This document shows positions 17,451 through 26,459 of a stretch of 58,739 nucleotides of DNA, in pieces. Numbering within the stretch: position 1 is the first letter of the stretch; every line of letters begins with the position of its first letter. Location of the stretch: assembly GCA_905478665.1 (NCBI GenBank), contig CAJQJL010000136.1:1-58739 (forward strand), written 5' to 3'. This DNA is from an uncultured Flavobacteriales bacterium (lineage in GTDB: Bacteria; Bacteroidota; Bacteroidia; Flavobacteriales_D; Crocinitomicaceae). A program made the position numbers and the translations under genes. A model generated the notes under the pieces. That model made no database searches. It was not told the DNA's origin and saw nothing but the letters and a program-made list of their open reading frames with translations.

Positions 17451-17825
17451 ATGGCAAAAACAAGATATTCTGATAACGAGCTAAAAGAGTTTAAAGACCT
17501 GATCCTTAGAAAGCTGTCTGAGGCTCAAGAAGACCTCGATTTATTGAAAGGTTCTCTTTCACACAACGATGATCACGGTACGGATGATACAGGCCGAACG
17601 TTTAACATGATGGAAGATGGATCAGATACCTTATCGCGTGAAGAAGTAGCACAACTTGCTGCACGTCAGGAGAAATTTATTTCGAACCTACAAAACGCAC
17701 TTATTCGCATCGAAAACAAAACTTACGGTATTTGTAGAGCAACAGGTAAGCTTATTCAAAAAGAGCGGCTTAGACTAGTTCCTCACGCAACGCTTAGTAT
17801 TGAAGCGAAGAACGCGCAAAGCTAA
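17451..17825 (+). CDS. TraR/DksA family regulator with degenerate zinc finger
   Basis: 124 residues. DksA-type proteins enter the RNA polymerase secondary channel and, with ppGpp, adjust initiation. The coiled-coil half is intact (KEFKDLILRKLSEAQEDLDLL, MEDGSDTLSREEVAQLAARQEKFI). The C-terminal module YGICRATGKLIQKERLRLVPHATLSIEAK keeps the fold-defining pattern but only one of the usual four zinc cysteines (C95); the others are T98, S116 and A119. Loss of Cys is common in this phylum's DksA-like proteins. The tip acidic residues of classical DksA were not clearly located. It is followed 5 nt later by lspA. Confidence 0.88.
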   Translation: MAKTRYSDNELKEFKDLILRKLSEAQEDLDLLKGSLSHNDDHGTDDTGRTFNMMEDGSDTLSREEVAQLAARQEKFISNLQNALIRIENKTYGICRATGKLIQKERLRLVPHATLSIEAKNAQS

Positions 17826-17830
17826 GCTTA

Positions 17831-18535
17831 GTGAAAAGAAAAGTACTCATTGTCGCACTTATTGTGGGACTCATTCTGGCGCTTGACCAAATCATTAAGA
17901 TTTACATTAAGACGACTTTTGTTCCTGGAGAATCGCAGCCCTTACTTGGCGATTGGTTCGTTCTGGAATTTATTGAAAACCAAGGGATGGCTTTTGGAAC
18001 GACCTTTGGTTCGCAAATTTGGCACAAACTGGCACTTAGCATCTTCCGAATCATAGCAATTAGCGCACTCGTTTACTATTGGATTAAACAAGCCAAAAAA
18101 GGTGTCCGCCTAGAGTTTCTAATTGCCATTGGTCTCGTGTTCGCTGGTGCAACAGGCAACTTAATCGATTCTATGTTCTATGATTTTGCTTTCCCATATG
18201 ACCCATGTATGCCTTTTAACCGTTTGGAAGGTTCTGGAAATTTCTCGGATTGCGACATTTTTGGTGAAGTTGAAACGCGACATACGGGCTTCCTCTTTGG
18301 CAATGTTGTAGACATGTTCAAGTTTCAGGCTACTTGGCCCAGTTGGGTTCCCTATTTTGGTGGTGGAGAGGTGTTTCCAGCTATCTGGAACATTGCCGAC
18401 GCTTCAATTACTCTTGGGGTGGTCACTATCTTTATTCGTCAGCGCAAATACTTTCCGAAGAAGCCAGCTGTGGAAGCTGTGGCTGAAGCGCCTGTTGAAA
18501 ATGAGGGTGAGGATGAAATTAATGTTGCAGATTAG
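17831..18535 (+). CDS. lspA: Lipoprotein signal peptidase (signal peptidase II)
   Basis: 234 residues. This aspartyl protease of the inner membrane cleaves prolipoproteins before the lipidated Cys. Catalytic aspartates are D161 (FGNVVDMFKF) and D190 (WNIADASITLG); N-terminal ALDQIIKIYI and the conserved ENQGMAFG loop are present. Compared with the roughly 160-residue E. coli form it carries an insertion of about 35 residues between helix 3 and the first Asp, with two cysteines (C126, C141), and a C-terminal acidic tail. GTG start, 5 nt after the dksA-like stop. In many Bacteroidota ileS lies just upstream of this pair; here it does not. Confidence 0.95.
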   Translation: MKRKVLIVALIVGLILALDQIIKIYIKTTFVPGESQPLLGDWFVLEFIENQGMAFGTTFGSQIWHKLALSIFRIIAISALVYYWIKQAKKGVRLEFLIAIGLVFAGATGNLIDSMFYDFAFPYDPCMPFNRLEGSGNFSDCDIFGEVETRHTGFLFGNVVDMFKFQATWPSWVPYFGGGEVFPAIWNIADASITLGVVTIFIRQRKYFPKKPAVEAVAEAPVENEGEDEINVAD

Positions 18536-18563
18536 GGCTCTTTCTAAACAAACATTTTCACAA

Positions 18564-19319
18564 CTACCATGAGTGAAAGTAGTGCATAAATTGACCGTTA
18601 TTCTTAAGGTAAAGTGTCAATCGTTCTCCGTTAGCAGATAGGTACATTATTGTCGCCAAGGAAGTTTTGTTCCATTTGTTACCAGAAGAACTTACTACGT
18701 TCAAATAACTATTTGGTCCTCTCGTAATTGCTTTTCTCCAAATCACTTCTCCCAGCATATCCGTTGCAGTTATTATAGATTTTCCGTCCAATCGTGAAAC
18801 AACTATGTTGCCGAAATCAGTTTTGATAGAATCTATAGTAACACCTGCCGAATCAATGTTTACCCCATAGAATGGACCATCATCCAATGTGAAGGACATC
18901 TGAATCAGTTCACAATCATCTTTAACAAGTGTATAAAAATCATCACGTATAAAATCAATTTTTTGTAAGATGGACTTTTTTATCAAGGTTTCTGGTGGAA
19001 ACTGCCGTATTCGCTCATAAACACTAATTATTCCATTCAAATAAATTGAATCAGTATCAACATTACATTTTGGATGAAACACCTGAAGTTGGTACACAAT
19101 AATTGGAATAATGAAGTTCGTTCGAAGAGTAGGGTCTGTTGTTTTGCTCTCATCTGCCAGCTCTAACAAACCGTTGATTTCTGATTCTGGCCACTTCTCA
19201 ACCACCAAACCTTCCAGCCCAAAGAAATCCAAGTATTTTACTTCATAACAGTTTCCTTTTCCCTGACCAAAAGATGTTTGAATAATTATTACCGCGATGA
19301 GTGCACTAAGGATTCTCAT
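18564..19319 (-). CDS. Exported protein of unknown function
   Basis: 251 residues with signal peptide MRILSALIAVIIIQTSFGQG. The N-terminal half is helical (SEINGLLELADESKTTDPTLRTNF; TLIKKSILQKIDFIRDDFYTL); the C-terminal half is strand-rich (DFGNIVVSRLDGKSIITATDMLGEVIWRK; TIMYLSANGERLTLYLKNNGQF). Three cysteines (one just after the signal peptide). No domain was recognised. It is the downstream neighbour of the outer-membrane barrel gene, separated by 18 nt on the same strand, so it may belong to that operon. Confidence 0.6.
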   Translation of the reverse strand: MRILSALIAVIIIQTSFGQGKGNCYEVKYLDFFGLEGLVVEKWPESEINGLLELADESKTTDPTLRTNFIIPIIVYQLQVFHPKCNVDTDSIYLNGIISVYERIRQFPPETLIKKSILQKIDFIRDDFYTLVKDDCELIQMSFTLDDGPFYGVNIDSAGVTIDSIKTDFGNIVVSRLDGKSIITATDMLGEVIWRKAITRGPNSYLNVVSSSGNKWNKTSLATIMYLSANGERLTLYLKNNGQFMHYFHSW

Positions 19320-19337
19320 TATTCATCTCATAGATGA

Positions 19338-21047
19338 CTAAAACCTAAAGGTAACGCCTCCTAAGAATTGAAAGCGCTGTACTGGAGCATTGTACCATCT
19401 CATGTAACCTTGTGACGCCACATTGTTCATCTGCACAAAGGCAGAGATTCGCTTGTTGTAACGGTATTCTATACCAATATTGGCGTCAGCGAGAAAGCCT
19501 AAGTTTTTGATATACTGACCACTTTCAATCGTTACATTTTCTCCTTCTCCGTATACAAGCGCTTTTCTTCCTTCTTCCAAGTTCACGTCAACGTTGAAGA
19601 GTACCTTTTCAAACAAACTGTACGATCCGCGAATAACAAACTGCATCCGTGGTTTATTCCATGCATAGCTATTGTTTAAAGCAGAATATGAATAGTAACG
19701 GCCTATTCCTTCCAGCTTCAGTTTCTCTCCCATTTGATACGCTATGGATGCCTCAATTGTCGTTACGTTAAGTGTATCGTAGATGACATCAAACTTATTT
19801 CCTAATGAGTGCAACGTGTCCGTTACAAAGAGTGCCATGTCTCGTACATTGGCAAAACTGATTCCAGCATTGAAACTAATTCGCTTGCTCAAGGTTCCTT
19901 TAATTCCTCCATAGAAATCAATCGGCGTTTTTTCATTGCGCAATTCTATGTTTGGAAGTAAAAACTCATTCTCGTTGGTCAATGACTTAAATGTTGTCTG
20001 GTTGAGTCCTCCACGAATTCCAACATACGGAATGAAGATGTCATTAAACATACTGTACTTCACCTCCGCCATTGGATACACATATACTTTCGTTTTCGTG
20101 TGTACGTCGAAGGTTAAATCCAAACCAACTTTCGCCTTAAAGCGATTGTCTTGAAGGAAAGATGTGATTGAAGGTTTTAGATTGATCACTGTGTTATTGA
20201 GTACAAGCCCTGAATCCAGTCCTGTGAAGCTTGAATCTTCAATTCCGTACTTGTAACCATTGTATCGAATATTGAAATCCGCTGCGTAGGTTTCCTTTCC
20301 ATGCTTATACCAAGCTCCAGAAGTAATACCAAAGTAATTCTCACGTGCTCTCCAATCAATGTCTTCCTTTCGCTCTGGCTTCTTAGAAAGGTAATTGTTG
20401 TACGCTAGTCCAACGAAATAATTTACCGATGCACTGTCTTTGATGTGAGAAGCATATCTTCCTGAAATTCCGAAATCGCTGTAACGTTGTGCAATACTAT
20501 CTTTCAACAAACCAAGCGTGTCTGAGATACCATAGTAATGAAGCCCTTGGTTATTGTAGTGAATATCACCTCTTAAATCATAGCGCTTCTCATTAATTCC
20601 ACCAAACAAGTTAAACTTTGTACGGTCAAATTGTGCTGGTGCATATCCAGAGATATTTCCATATGAACTCAGGTGCTTTAGGTGCGCCCCGTAAATGTAC
20701 TTTCGTGAACGTTTTGAGTTGAAATAGATTTCTCCCAACGGCATTAATTCCGTTCCGACACCAAGCTTCACATACGAACTGTACAGTTTGGGCAGTTTTT
20801 CAATTGTTTTTATTGACGCTGGGTTGATCCGCTCAACTTCTGAACTTGTCTCATACCGAAGGGAAAGTAAAGGATAATTTACAATCGCTGTGTTAATCGT
20901 CGTGTCAACAATACGCGGAGACAAGGCAATTCGATATGCTGGTTCAATTTCTCTGTCTCCCGTTGCGTCCACATCAATGGGGTCGTTTGCCTGACCATAT
21001 GCAACCGTCGTAAGTAGAAAAAATGCTATGTAGATACTCTTCTTCAT
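19338..21047 (-). CDS. Large outer-membrane beta-barrel protein
   Basis: 569 residues counted from the ATG at 21047, where a signal peptide (MKKSIYIAFFLLTTVAYGQ) begins; an upstream in-frame ATG at 21101 lies inside the TPR gene and is rejected. The mature part has many amphipathic strands with alternating aromatics (FNLFGGINEKRYDLRGDIHYN, YFVGLAYNNYLSK, YFGITSGAWYKHGKETYAADFNIRYNGYKYG) and ends FQFLGGVTFRF, a terminal Phe as in BAM-inserted proteins. It looks like a TonB-receptor-type barrel, but with no plug domain or TonB box. It starts 1 nt after the stop of the giant TPR gene, so translation is probably coupled. The transported substrate, if any, is unknown. Confidence 0.8.
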   Translation of the reverse strand: MKKSIYIAFFLLTTVAYGQANDPIDVDATGDREIEPAYRIALSPRIVDTTINTAIVNYPLLSLRYETSSEVERINPASIKTIEKLPKLYSSYVKLGVGTELMPLGEIYFNSKRSRKYIYGAHLKHLSSYGNISGYAPAQFDRTKFNLFGGINEKRYDLRGDIHYNNQGLHYYGISDTLGLLKDSIAQRYSDFGISGRYASHIKDSASVNYFVGLAYNNYLSKKPERKEDIDWRARENYFGITSGAWYKHGKETYAADFNIRYNGYKYGIEDSSFTGLDSGLVLNNTVINLKPSITSFLQDNRFKAKVGLDLTFDVHTKTKVYVYPMAEVKYSMFNDIFIPYVGIRGGLNQTTFKSLTNENEFLLPNIELRNEKTPIDFYGGIKGTLSKRISFNAGISFANVRDMALFVTDTLHSLGNKFDVIYDTLNVTTIEASIAYQMGEKLKLEGIGRYYSYSALNNSYAWNKPRMQFVIRGSYSLFEKVLFNVDVNLEEGRKALVYGEGENVTIESGQYIKNLGFLADANIGIEYRYNKRISAFVQMNNVASQGYMRWYNAPVQRFQFLGGVTFRF

Positions 21048-21048
21048 G

Positions 21049-24000
21049 TTATTCTTCCCCCCCATCATTAATTTCAATAATTGGATCAACCTCTGGGTCA
21101 AACGACTTCGGTTGATCTTTTAACTGCATCAATTCATTCCACAGTTCATTCGCCTCGTCCATGATTCCATCATCTGGAACAGGATAATGATCAATGACCG
21201 ATTTCAATGTTTGCTCCGCTTCAAATAAATTATCCTGTGCAATCTGTACACGCGTTCGAAGAATTAACCCCTTGGCGATCCAGAAATTGTATGCCGGCTT
21301 TTGTTTCAACAAGGCCCCGACTTCATCATCCGCATTCTCAAGGTAATTCTGCTTGTAATACATCTCCGCCAAAGTATAACGTGCTTCAGCTGCCTTAACG
21401 GTCGTTGTGTTTTTAATGATCCACACCAACGACGATTTAGCCTTGTCGTAATTCGTTAATTGGTAATTCGCCATTCCTTTCGCATAATGACCTTCCAGCT
21501 TCAGCGTGTTGTTTATTTGCGAACTTCCAAGCACTTTTTCCGCATATTCTACTGCATTCGACCAGTTTTCAATAAGGAAATGACTCCGCATCAATCCGAG
21601 TTGGGCATTGAAAATAATATCTGGTTTAGAACTTACCGTCTCAAGTCGGTTGTAGTACTTGATTACCTCATCGTAACGTTCTTCCGTATACAAGTAATGT
21701 GCAACACGCGCAGCAGCCAACTCCGTAAACCCAGTGTTCGGCCCTTCCAGCGTTTTCTTATACAATTCAACAGCTTTCGCAAGATCCCCTGTTTCATAAT
21801 ATGAATTCGCTAAGTAATTCTTCACCTCATTTGTGTAGCGACCACCTGTTGAGAATTTCGTTAAGTACTTTTCAAATAATGGAATTGCCTTCGAATAAGA
21901 ACTGTCCTGGTATTCTTTCATCGCTGGCAAGTAGTAAAGGTCTTCCTGCTCATGAGCCGAGAAGTTTGCACATGAATACTGTGCCGCGAGTTGTTCTGCT
22001 TTCTCTGGACGCCCCATTGAAATGTAGATCTCAATCAAACCACGACTTGCGCGCTCACATGCATCGGCGTTAGAGGCTCCGTACTTCGCAAGAATTTTTT
22101 CGTATTCCTCTTCAGCTTTGGCATTGTTCCCTTGCTTAAAGTAAATGTCAGCCATGTATATTTTCGAGTCTACCACCAGTACTGAAGAGGGATAATCAAA
22201 GACAATTATTCTGAAATACTGTAAAGCCTTATCCAATTCTCCAACCGAGTTGTACGTTCTGGCAACTTCAAAAATGGAACTCTGTAAGTATTTCGATTTC
22301 TTATAATTATTAACGATGTCCAGTAGTCGGGTGATTTTCTGTTGAACTTCACCCTTATAACCATAGGTCTTTGCCATGTAGAACAAGGCTTGATCTTCAT
22401 ATCCAGATTTCAATGCGTAAGCTTCTTTATAAAACTTAATCGCAGGATCATTTTCCTTCTGCACATAATAGCTGTCGGCAATTCTCATAAATGCATCTGC
22501 CTTCTTGTTTTTATTGGATGGTCCTGATTGAATGTATCCTCTGAATGCTTGAATCGCTTTGTTCAGTTCCTCTTTCTTCAGGAATGCATATCCAATGTTG
22601 TACTGCGCTTCTGCCTGAAGTGATGGTGAAAGACTTGGTGGAAGAGCACTAAAATCCTTATAGCCTTCAATTGCTTTATCGTAATTCTTTAACCTATACT
22701 GTGCATCAGCAGCCCAAAAGATAGCCTTCCCAGAAAGTGTTGGTTCAATTGGGTATTTGTCGACAAGCCTGAATGATTTGATTGCTCCAGGGTAATTCGC
22801 TTGCTGAAAACGCTTCACGCCTTGATTGAACGCGATAAGTTGATAAGCTGTTTTCAATCGGACATCTTTGTTTGGCAACTTGTCCAACGACGCCAATGCT
22901 TTTTCATAGTTGTTCGTATTCATATAAACATTTACCAGGTATTGGTAAACATCATCACGCCTTTCAGAGTTTGGGTATTTTTCTAAATACATCTCGAAAG
23001 CTTCAACTGCTTCATCATAAGGGTTAATGTCCAACTGGTAAGAAAGAATTGCATAGTTAAACAACGCATCTTCCTGAATAATTGGGTCCATATCAATAAA
23101 TGCCGCACCTTCAAATGCTGATCGTGCAGAAACTTTGTTGTCGAGCTTCAACAAACATTCGGCAATATGGTAGTAAGAAACCTGACCGAGACTGTCCTTT
23201 ACTTTTTTAGAACGATCAAACATGCTGATCGCTTTTTTATAATCACCGCTTCTGTAATATGCATAACCTAAACGATAATCTTCACCACGTGTAGTTCTCG
23301 TCAATTTGTTATACGCCTCAAGGTATGGAACGGCTTCATCATACTTCCCTGTTCTGTAGAATGCATCACCAATTAAATGATTCATATCCTTTTCATTCAC
23401 AATGCTACCCTTCGACTCTAATTTGGATGCATACGCGGTCACTTCCTCATACTTTCCTTGCAAGTAGTAGATTTGTGCAATGTAGTAAGGAACTACTTTT
23501 CCAAACTTCTCATCATCTTCAAGCTTTAAAAAACCAACCAATGCGGTTTGATACTTCTCATTTTGATAAGCAATGTGTGAATAGTAATACAATGCTGGTT
23601 TTGCGTATTGAGAAGTTCCATCCTTTACTTCATGAAATGCGCTTCGTGCCTCGTCAAAGTTCTTTTCCTTAAAATTGGAATATCCCATTTTAAAGTAAAA
23701 CTCTTCCCTATCTTCCTCTTCAAGGTCTTGTTCGCTAAGCTTGTTAAACCACGCCAACGCCTCTTTGTGCTTCTTCTTTTGGTAATAGAACTTCCCTAGT
23801 CGGAAATAAATATCTTTTTTATATATGCTTTCAGGATAGTTCTTGTTGAAGTTGTGTAAGAGGGTTATTGCGTCGTTGTTGTACAACTCAAGTGCTGAAA
23901 TTGCTTCGTAGTAATTCGCCTTCACATAGAAGGGATCGTTCTCTCCATCAAAGCCATCTATAAATGCCCGGAACTCCTTTCGCGCAGCGCTGTATTGCTC

Positions 24001-24120
24001 TTTTGTGAAAAGCTCTTCGCCACGGTAAAAGTTTGCGTATTCGCTATTGTACTTATCCGAAGTCTGTGCAAAGACTACAGAATTGCAAATAACCAATAGA
24101 ATAAAAAGAATTCTGTTCAT
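21049..24120 (-). CDS. Giant periplasmic TPR protein
   Basis: 1023 residues. Signal peptide about 1-19 (MNRILFILLVICNSVVFAQ). Nearly the whole chain consists of tetratricopeptide and Sel1/YfgC-like helical repeats (FRLGKFYYQKKKHKEALAWFNKL, YYIAQIYYLQGKYEEVTAYASKL, NIGYAFLKKEELNKAIQAFRGYI and many more, about 20-25 units). The end is acidic (PEVDPIIEINDGGEE). TPR solenoids scaffold complexes, and this one is likely periplasmic or outer-membrane associated. One nucleotide separates its stop from the outer-membrane barrel gene, suggesting a two-protein outer-membrane assembly. The start region carries a 19-bp inverted repeat around a -7 box. Confidence 0.85.
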   Translation of the reverse strand: MNRILFILLVICNSVVFAQTSDKYNSEYANFYRGEELFTKEQYSAARKEFRAFIDGFDGENDPFYVKANYYEAISALELYNNDAITLLHNFNKNYPESIYKKDIYFRLGKFYYQKKKHKEALAWFNKLSEQDLEEEDREEFYFKMGYSNFKEKNFDEARSAFHEVKDGTSQYAKPALYYYSHIAYQNEKYQTALVGFLKLEDDEKFGKVVPYYIAQIYYLQGKYEEVTAYASKLESKGSIVNEKDMNHLIGDAFYRTGKYDEAVPYLEAYNKLTRTTRGEDYRLGYAYYRSGDYKKAISMFDRSKKVKDSLGQVSYYHIAECLLKLDNKVSARSAFEGAAFIDMDPIIQEDALFNYAILSYQLDINPYDEAVEAFEMYLEKYPNSERRDDVYQYLVNVYMNTNNYEKALASLDKLPNKDVRLKTAYQLIAFNQGVKRFQQANYPGAIKSFRLVDKYPIEPTLSGKAIFWAADAQYRLKNYDKAIEGYKDFSALPPSLSPSLQAEAQYNIGYAFLKKEELNKAIQAFRGYIQSGPSNKNKKADAFMRIADSYYVQKENDPAIKFYKEAYALKSGYEDQALFYMAKTYGYKGEVQQKITRLLDIVNNYKKSKYLQSSIFEVARTYNSVGELDKALQYFRIIVFDYPSSVLVVDSKIYMADIYFKQGNNAKAEEEYEKILAKYGASNADACERASRGLIEIYISMGRPEKAEQLAAQYSCANFSAHEQEDLYYLPAMKEYQDSSYSKAIPLFEKYLTKFSTGGRYTNEVKNYLANSYYETGDLAKAVELYKKTLEGPNTGFTELAAARVAHYLYTEERYDEVIKYYNRLETVSSKPDIIFNAQLGLMRSHFLIENWSNAVEYAEKVLGSSQINNTLKLEGHYAKGMANYQLTNYDKAKSSLVWIIKNTTTVKAAEARYTLAEMYYKQNYLENADDEVGALLKQKPAYNFWIAKGLILRTRVQIAQDNLFEAEQTLKSVIDHYPVPDDGIMDEANELWNELMQLKDQPKSFDPEVDPIIEINDGGEE

Positions 24121-24138
24121 TTACACTGCTTTAAACCT

Positions 24139-24157
24139 AAGTAAAAGTACTTTACTT
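24139..24157 (-). promoter_or_regulatory. Inverted repeat overlapping the -7 box of the TPR gene
   Basis: Arms AAGTAAA and TTTACTT (7 bp, perfect) with a 5-nt centre. The minus-strand -7-like box TACTTTTA (24149-24142) lies inside it, 21 nt before the ATG. An operator is possible, but no regulator is known. Confidence 0.3.
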
Positions 24158-24273
24158 GGTATCGGATTTGGAGAGGGGGTTCAAAAGTTTTAAACGCATT
24201 TTTGTTAAGATTATTTTGCGACACCTCCTAAATCATCTTCGTTATTCACCAACTTTACGCAAAATGGTTTCCA

Positions 24274-24987
24274 GTGAGCAATGTTATTGAGATAAAATCA
24301 GGAGAGATTCGTCAGAACGATGTGACAGTTCTCAAAGACGTGAATGTAGAGATTCGTTCAGACGAGTTTGTCTACCTCATTGGTAAAACAGGAAGTGGTA
24401 AAAGCAGCTTGTTAAAGACCCTATACGGGGAATTAAAGCTTTCTGCTGGTGCAGGAACGCTGGCGGAGTTCGACCTCAACGCACTTAGGCGAAAGGACAT
24501 TCCAAAACTTCGCCGCAACATCGGAATTGTATTTCAAGATTTTCAATTGTTGACAGATCGCTCAGTGCTTAAAAACCTCCTATTCGTTATGGGGGCATCA
24601 GGGTGGAAAGACAAAAAATTGATGGAAAAAAGAGCTCACGAGGTTTTGCAGCTTGTTGGAATTGAACAAAAGATCAATGCAATGCCTTTCGCTTTGTCTG
24701 GAGGAGAGCAACAGCGTGTATCTATTGCCCGTGCGCTCTTAAACAGACCAAAACTGATTCTTGCCGATGAGCCGACAGGAAACCTTGACCCTGAAACATC
24801 TGAAGAAATTATGCGCCTCTTGTTTGCTGTTGGAAAGGAAGAAGGTGCCGCAATTTTAATGGCAACGCACGATATGTCGATGGTTGAAAAGTACCCTGGT
24901 CGTATTTTACGTGTTGAGAACGGTACAATTCGCGAGGTGAATACGATGAATCAATTTGATCCTTTCACTCCTTTTTCTGCGGAATAA
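24274..24987 (+). CDS. ftsE: ABC transporter ATPase, FtsE-like
   Basis: 237 residues, one ABC domain. Walker A is IGKTGSGKSS (37-44), Q-loop FQDFQLL, signature LSGGEQQRVSIARALL, Walker B LILADEPTGNLDPET and H-loop ATHD. Length, the short N-terminal extension and the KTLYGEL stretch after Walker A fit the FtsE/LolD-type group. FtsE normally works with the membrane protein FtsX to switch on septal peptidoglycan hydrolases; no ftsX is adjacent. The start is GTG at 24274, because ATGs at 24264 and 24281 are in other frames. It is divergent from the TPR gene. Confidence 0.85.
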   Translation: MSNVIEIKSGEIRQNDVTVLKDVNVEIRSDEFVYLIGKTGSGKSSLLKTLYGELKLSAGAGTLAEFDLNALRRKDIPKLRRNIGIVFQDFQLLTDRSVLKNLLFVMGASGWKDKKLMEKRAHEVLQLVGIEQKINAMPFALSGGEQQRVSIARALLNRPKLILADEPTGNLDPETSEEIMRLLFAVGKEEGAAILMATHDMSMVEKYPGRILRVENGTIREVNTMNQFDPFTPFSAE

Positions 24988-24996
24988 CTCCCGTAT

Positions 24997-26085
24997 TTAA
25001 CTGTTCGGTCCTGTTGGTTTAAACTCAACTTCAAACAGTTTTGACCAGTATTTTCCAGTCATATAGATTTTTCCAGTGTTCTTATCTATTGCAATTCCGT
25101 TCAACACCTTTGATTGCCCATCTCCACCTGCTTCTCTAATCAGTTTTATTCCGTCTATTTCCTGAAGGACTTTACCCGACATTGGATCGATAACAACAAC
25201 AATGCTTGTCGTCCATACATTTGCGTAGATTTTTCCGTCAATGAATTCAAGCTCATTGAGATTAACAATTGGTCCTTTATCGTTGTATACTTCAATGGTC
25301 CGATTTGTTGTAAACGTTTCTGGATCTAGAAAGGAAAGACGCTCTGTTCCATTGGACATAATTAACTGAGTTCCATCGTTACACAAGCCCCAACCTTCTC
25401 CTTGATAATTGAATTCACCTTTAAGCTGTAAATCTTCGATGGAATACGTATAGCACTTTCCTTTCTTGTAGGTCAATTGGTAAAGTGTGCTGTCAAAGAT
25501 GGTGATTCCCTCTCCAAAATATCCAACGCTTAAACCCATTGATTTTAAATGCTCTCCTGTTTCAAGTTCTACTTCTGTCACTACTGTTGCACCAATATCG
25601 GATGGGTCGCCAGTTCCTTCGTACAATTTTCCATTCCAAAACTCTAGCCCTTGCGTAAAGCTCTGCGGATTGTGAGGGTACTCTTTTAAGATGCTTGCCT
25701 CCAGTTTATCGGGTGTTATATCCGACAAAACTCGCACAAACCTGATATCATCAAGCGTTTTTCCATCCTTATAGGTCGATAGTAAACGCACTCTCCGTGT
25801 TCCAATGCCAAAGATGCCTGCAGAAAGCTCAAATTCCACATCACCCTTAACGTTGTTCCATGTATGAAACAAACTGTCGTTATAAAACAGTTCCAGTTTG
25901 CTCAATTCCTCAACGACCTTAATTTTCATGGGTGCAACTTCATCTCCGTGTGTTGCTAAATGTGCTTCAAACGCAAAAACGGCTGGATTTCTTTTCTCTT
26001 CAGGCTCCTCTCCTGGATTAAGCAGATAGTAGAGTATTCCACCACCAACAATCACAATCAGCGCTATGATTATCTTTTTTTTCAT
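24997..26085 (-). CDS. Glutaminyl-peptide cyclotransferase family protein
   Basis: 362 residues. An N-terminal membrane anchor or signal (KKKIIIALIVIVGGGILYYLL), an about 100-residue Ig-like linker domain, and then a five-bladed propeller of the bacterial/plant glutaminyl cyclase family: YPHNPQSFTQGLEFWNGKLYEGTGDPS, YFGEGITIFDSTLYQLTYKKGK, GEGWGLCNDGTQLIMSNGTERL, NLNELEFIDGKIYANVW and GLNGIAID-like NGIAIDKNTGKIYMTGKYW. These enzymes turn N-terminal Gln into pyroglutamate, which fits exported T9SS substrates with N-terminal Gln after signal cleavage (several in this window end AxxQ). Overlaps ytxJ by 4 nt. Confidence 0.88.
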   Translation of the reverse strand: MKKKIIIALIVIVGGGILYYLLNPGEEPEEKRNPAVFAFEAHLATHGDEVAPMKIKVVEELSKLELFYNDSLFHTWNNVKGDVEFELSAGIFGIGTRRVRLLSTYKDGKTLDDIRFVRVLSDITPDKLEASILKEYPHNPQSFTQGLEFWNGKLYEGTGDPSDIGATVVTEVELETGEHLKSMGLSVGYFGEGITIFDSTLYQLTYKKGKCYTYSIEDLQLKGEFNYQGEGWGLCNDGTQLIMSNGTERLSFLDPETFTTNRTIEVYNDKGPIVNLNELEFIDGKIYANVWTTSIVVVIDPMSGKVLQEIDGIKLIREAGGDGQSKVLNGIAIDKNTGKIYMTGKYWSKLFEVEFKPTGPNS

Positions 26086-26459
26086 CCTTTTTTCAAGATT
26101 GATTCTATTGTTCGTGCGTCTATTCCCGAATGCGTAGCATCATAGATAATTTCTTTTCCTTTGATCACAATCGCTTGTGGTGATTGATGCATGATTCCTG
26201 TAAGTTCCGCTATTGAATTAGATACATCTCTGTGTCTCAAAAGATCAATGAAATACAAATCACACAATTCACTTCCTGAGCTCCACGCATCTTCAAATGA
26301 TCGCAAGACCATACTAGAGATGCCACAGCGCGTACTGTGCTTAAAAAGTAATTTCGGTTTTTCAGAATCATTCAAAAGAATGTCTTTGAGCTGTTCTACA
26401 GACTCCACGTTCATCCATGGAAGCGAAGGCACTGGTTTTGATTTGCTAAAGAATCCCAT
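26082..26459 (-). CDS. ytxJ: YtxJ, bacillithiol-linked thioredoxin-like protein
   Basis: 125 residues. Thioredoxin-like fold: FKHSTRCGISSM carries the single active-site Cys (C45), followed by DLYFIDLLRHRDVSNSIAEL and the cis-Pro loop HQSPQAIVI. This matches the YtxJ family of monothiol de-bacillithiolation candidates in Firmicutes and Bacteroidota. Its start is 1 nt from the pheS stop and its end overlaps the cyclotransferase start by 4 nt, making a tight three-gene unit pheS-ytxJ-cyclotransferase. No bacillithiol biosynthesis gene is in the window. Confidence 0.88.
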   Translation of the reverse strand: MGFFSKSKPVPSLPWMNVESVEQLKDILLNDSEKPKLLFKHSTRCGISSMVLRSFEDAWSSGSELCDLYFIDLLRHRDVSNSIAELTGIMHQSPQAIVIKGKEIIYDATHSGIDARTIESILKKG

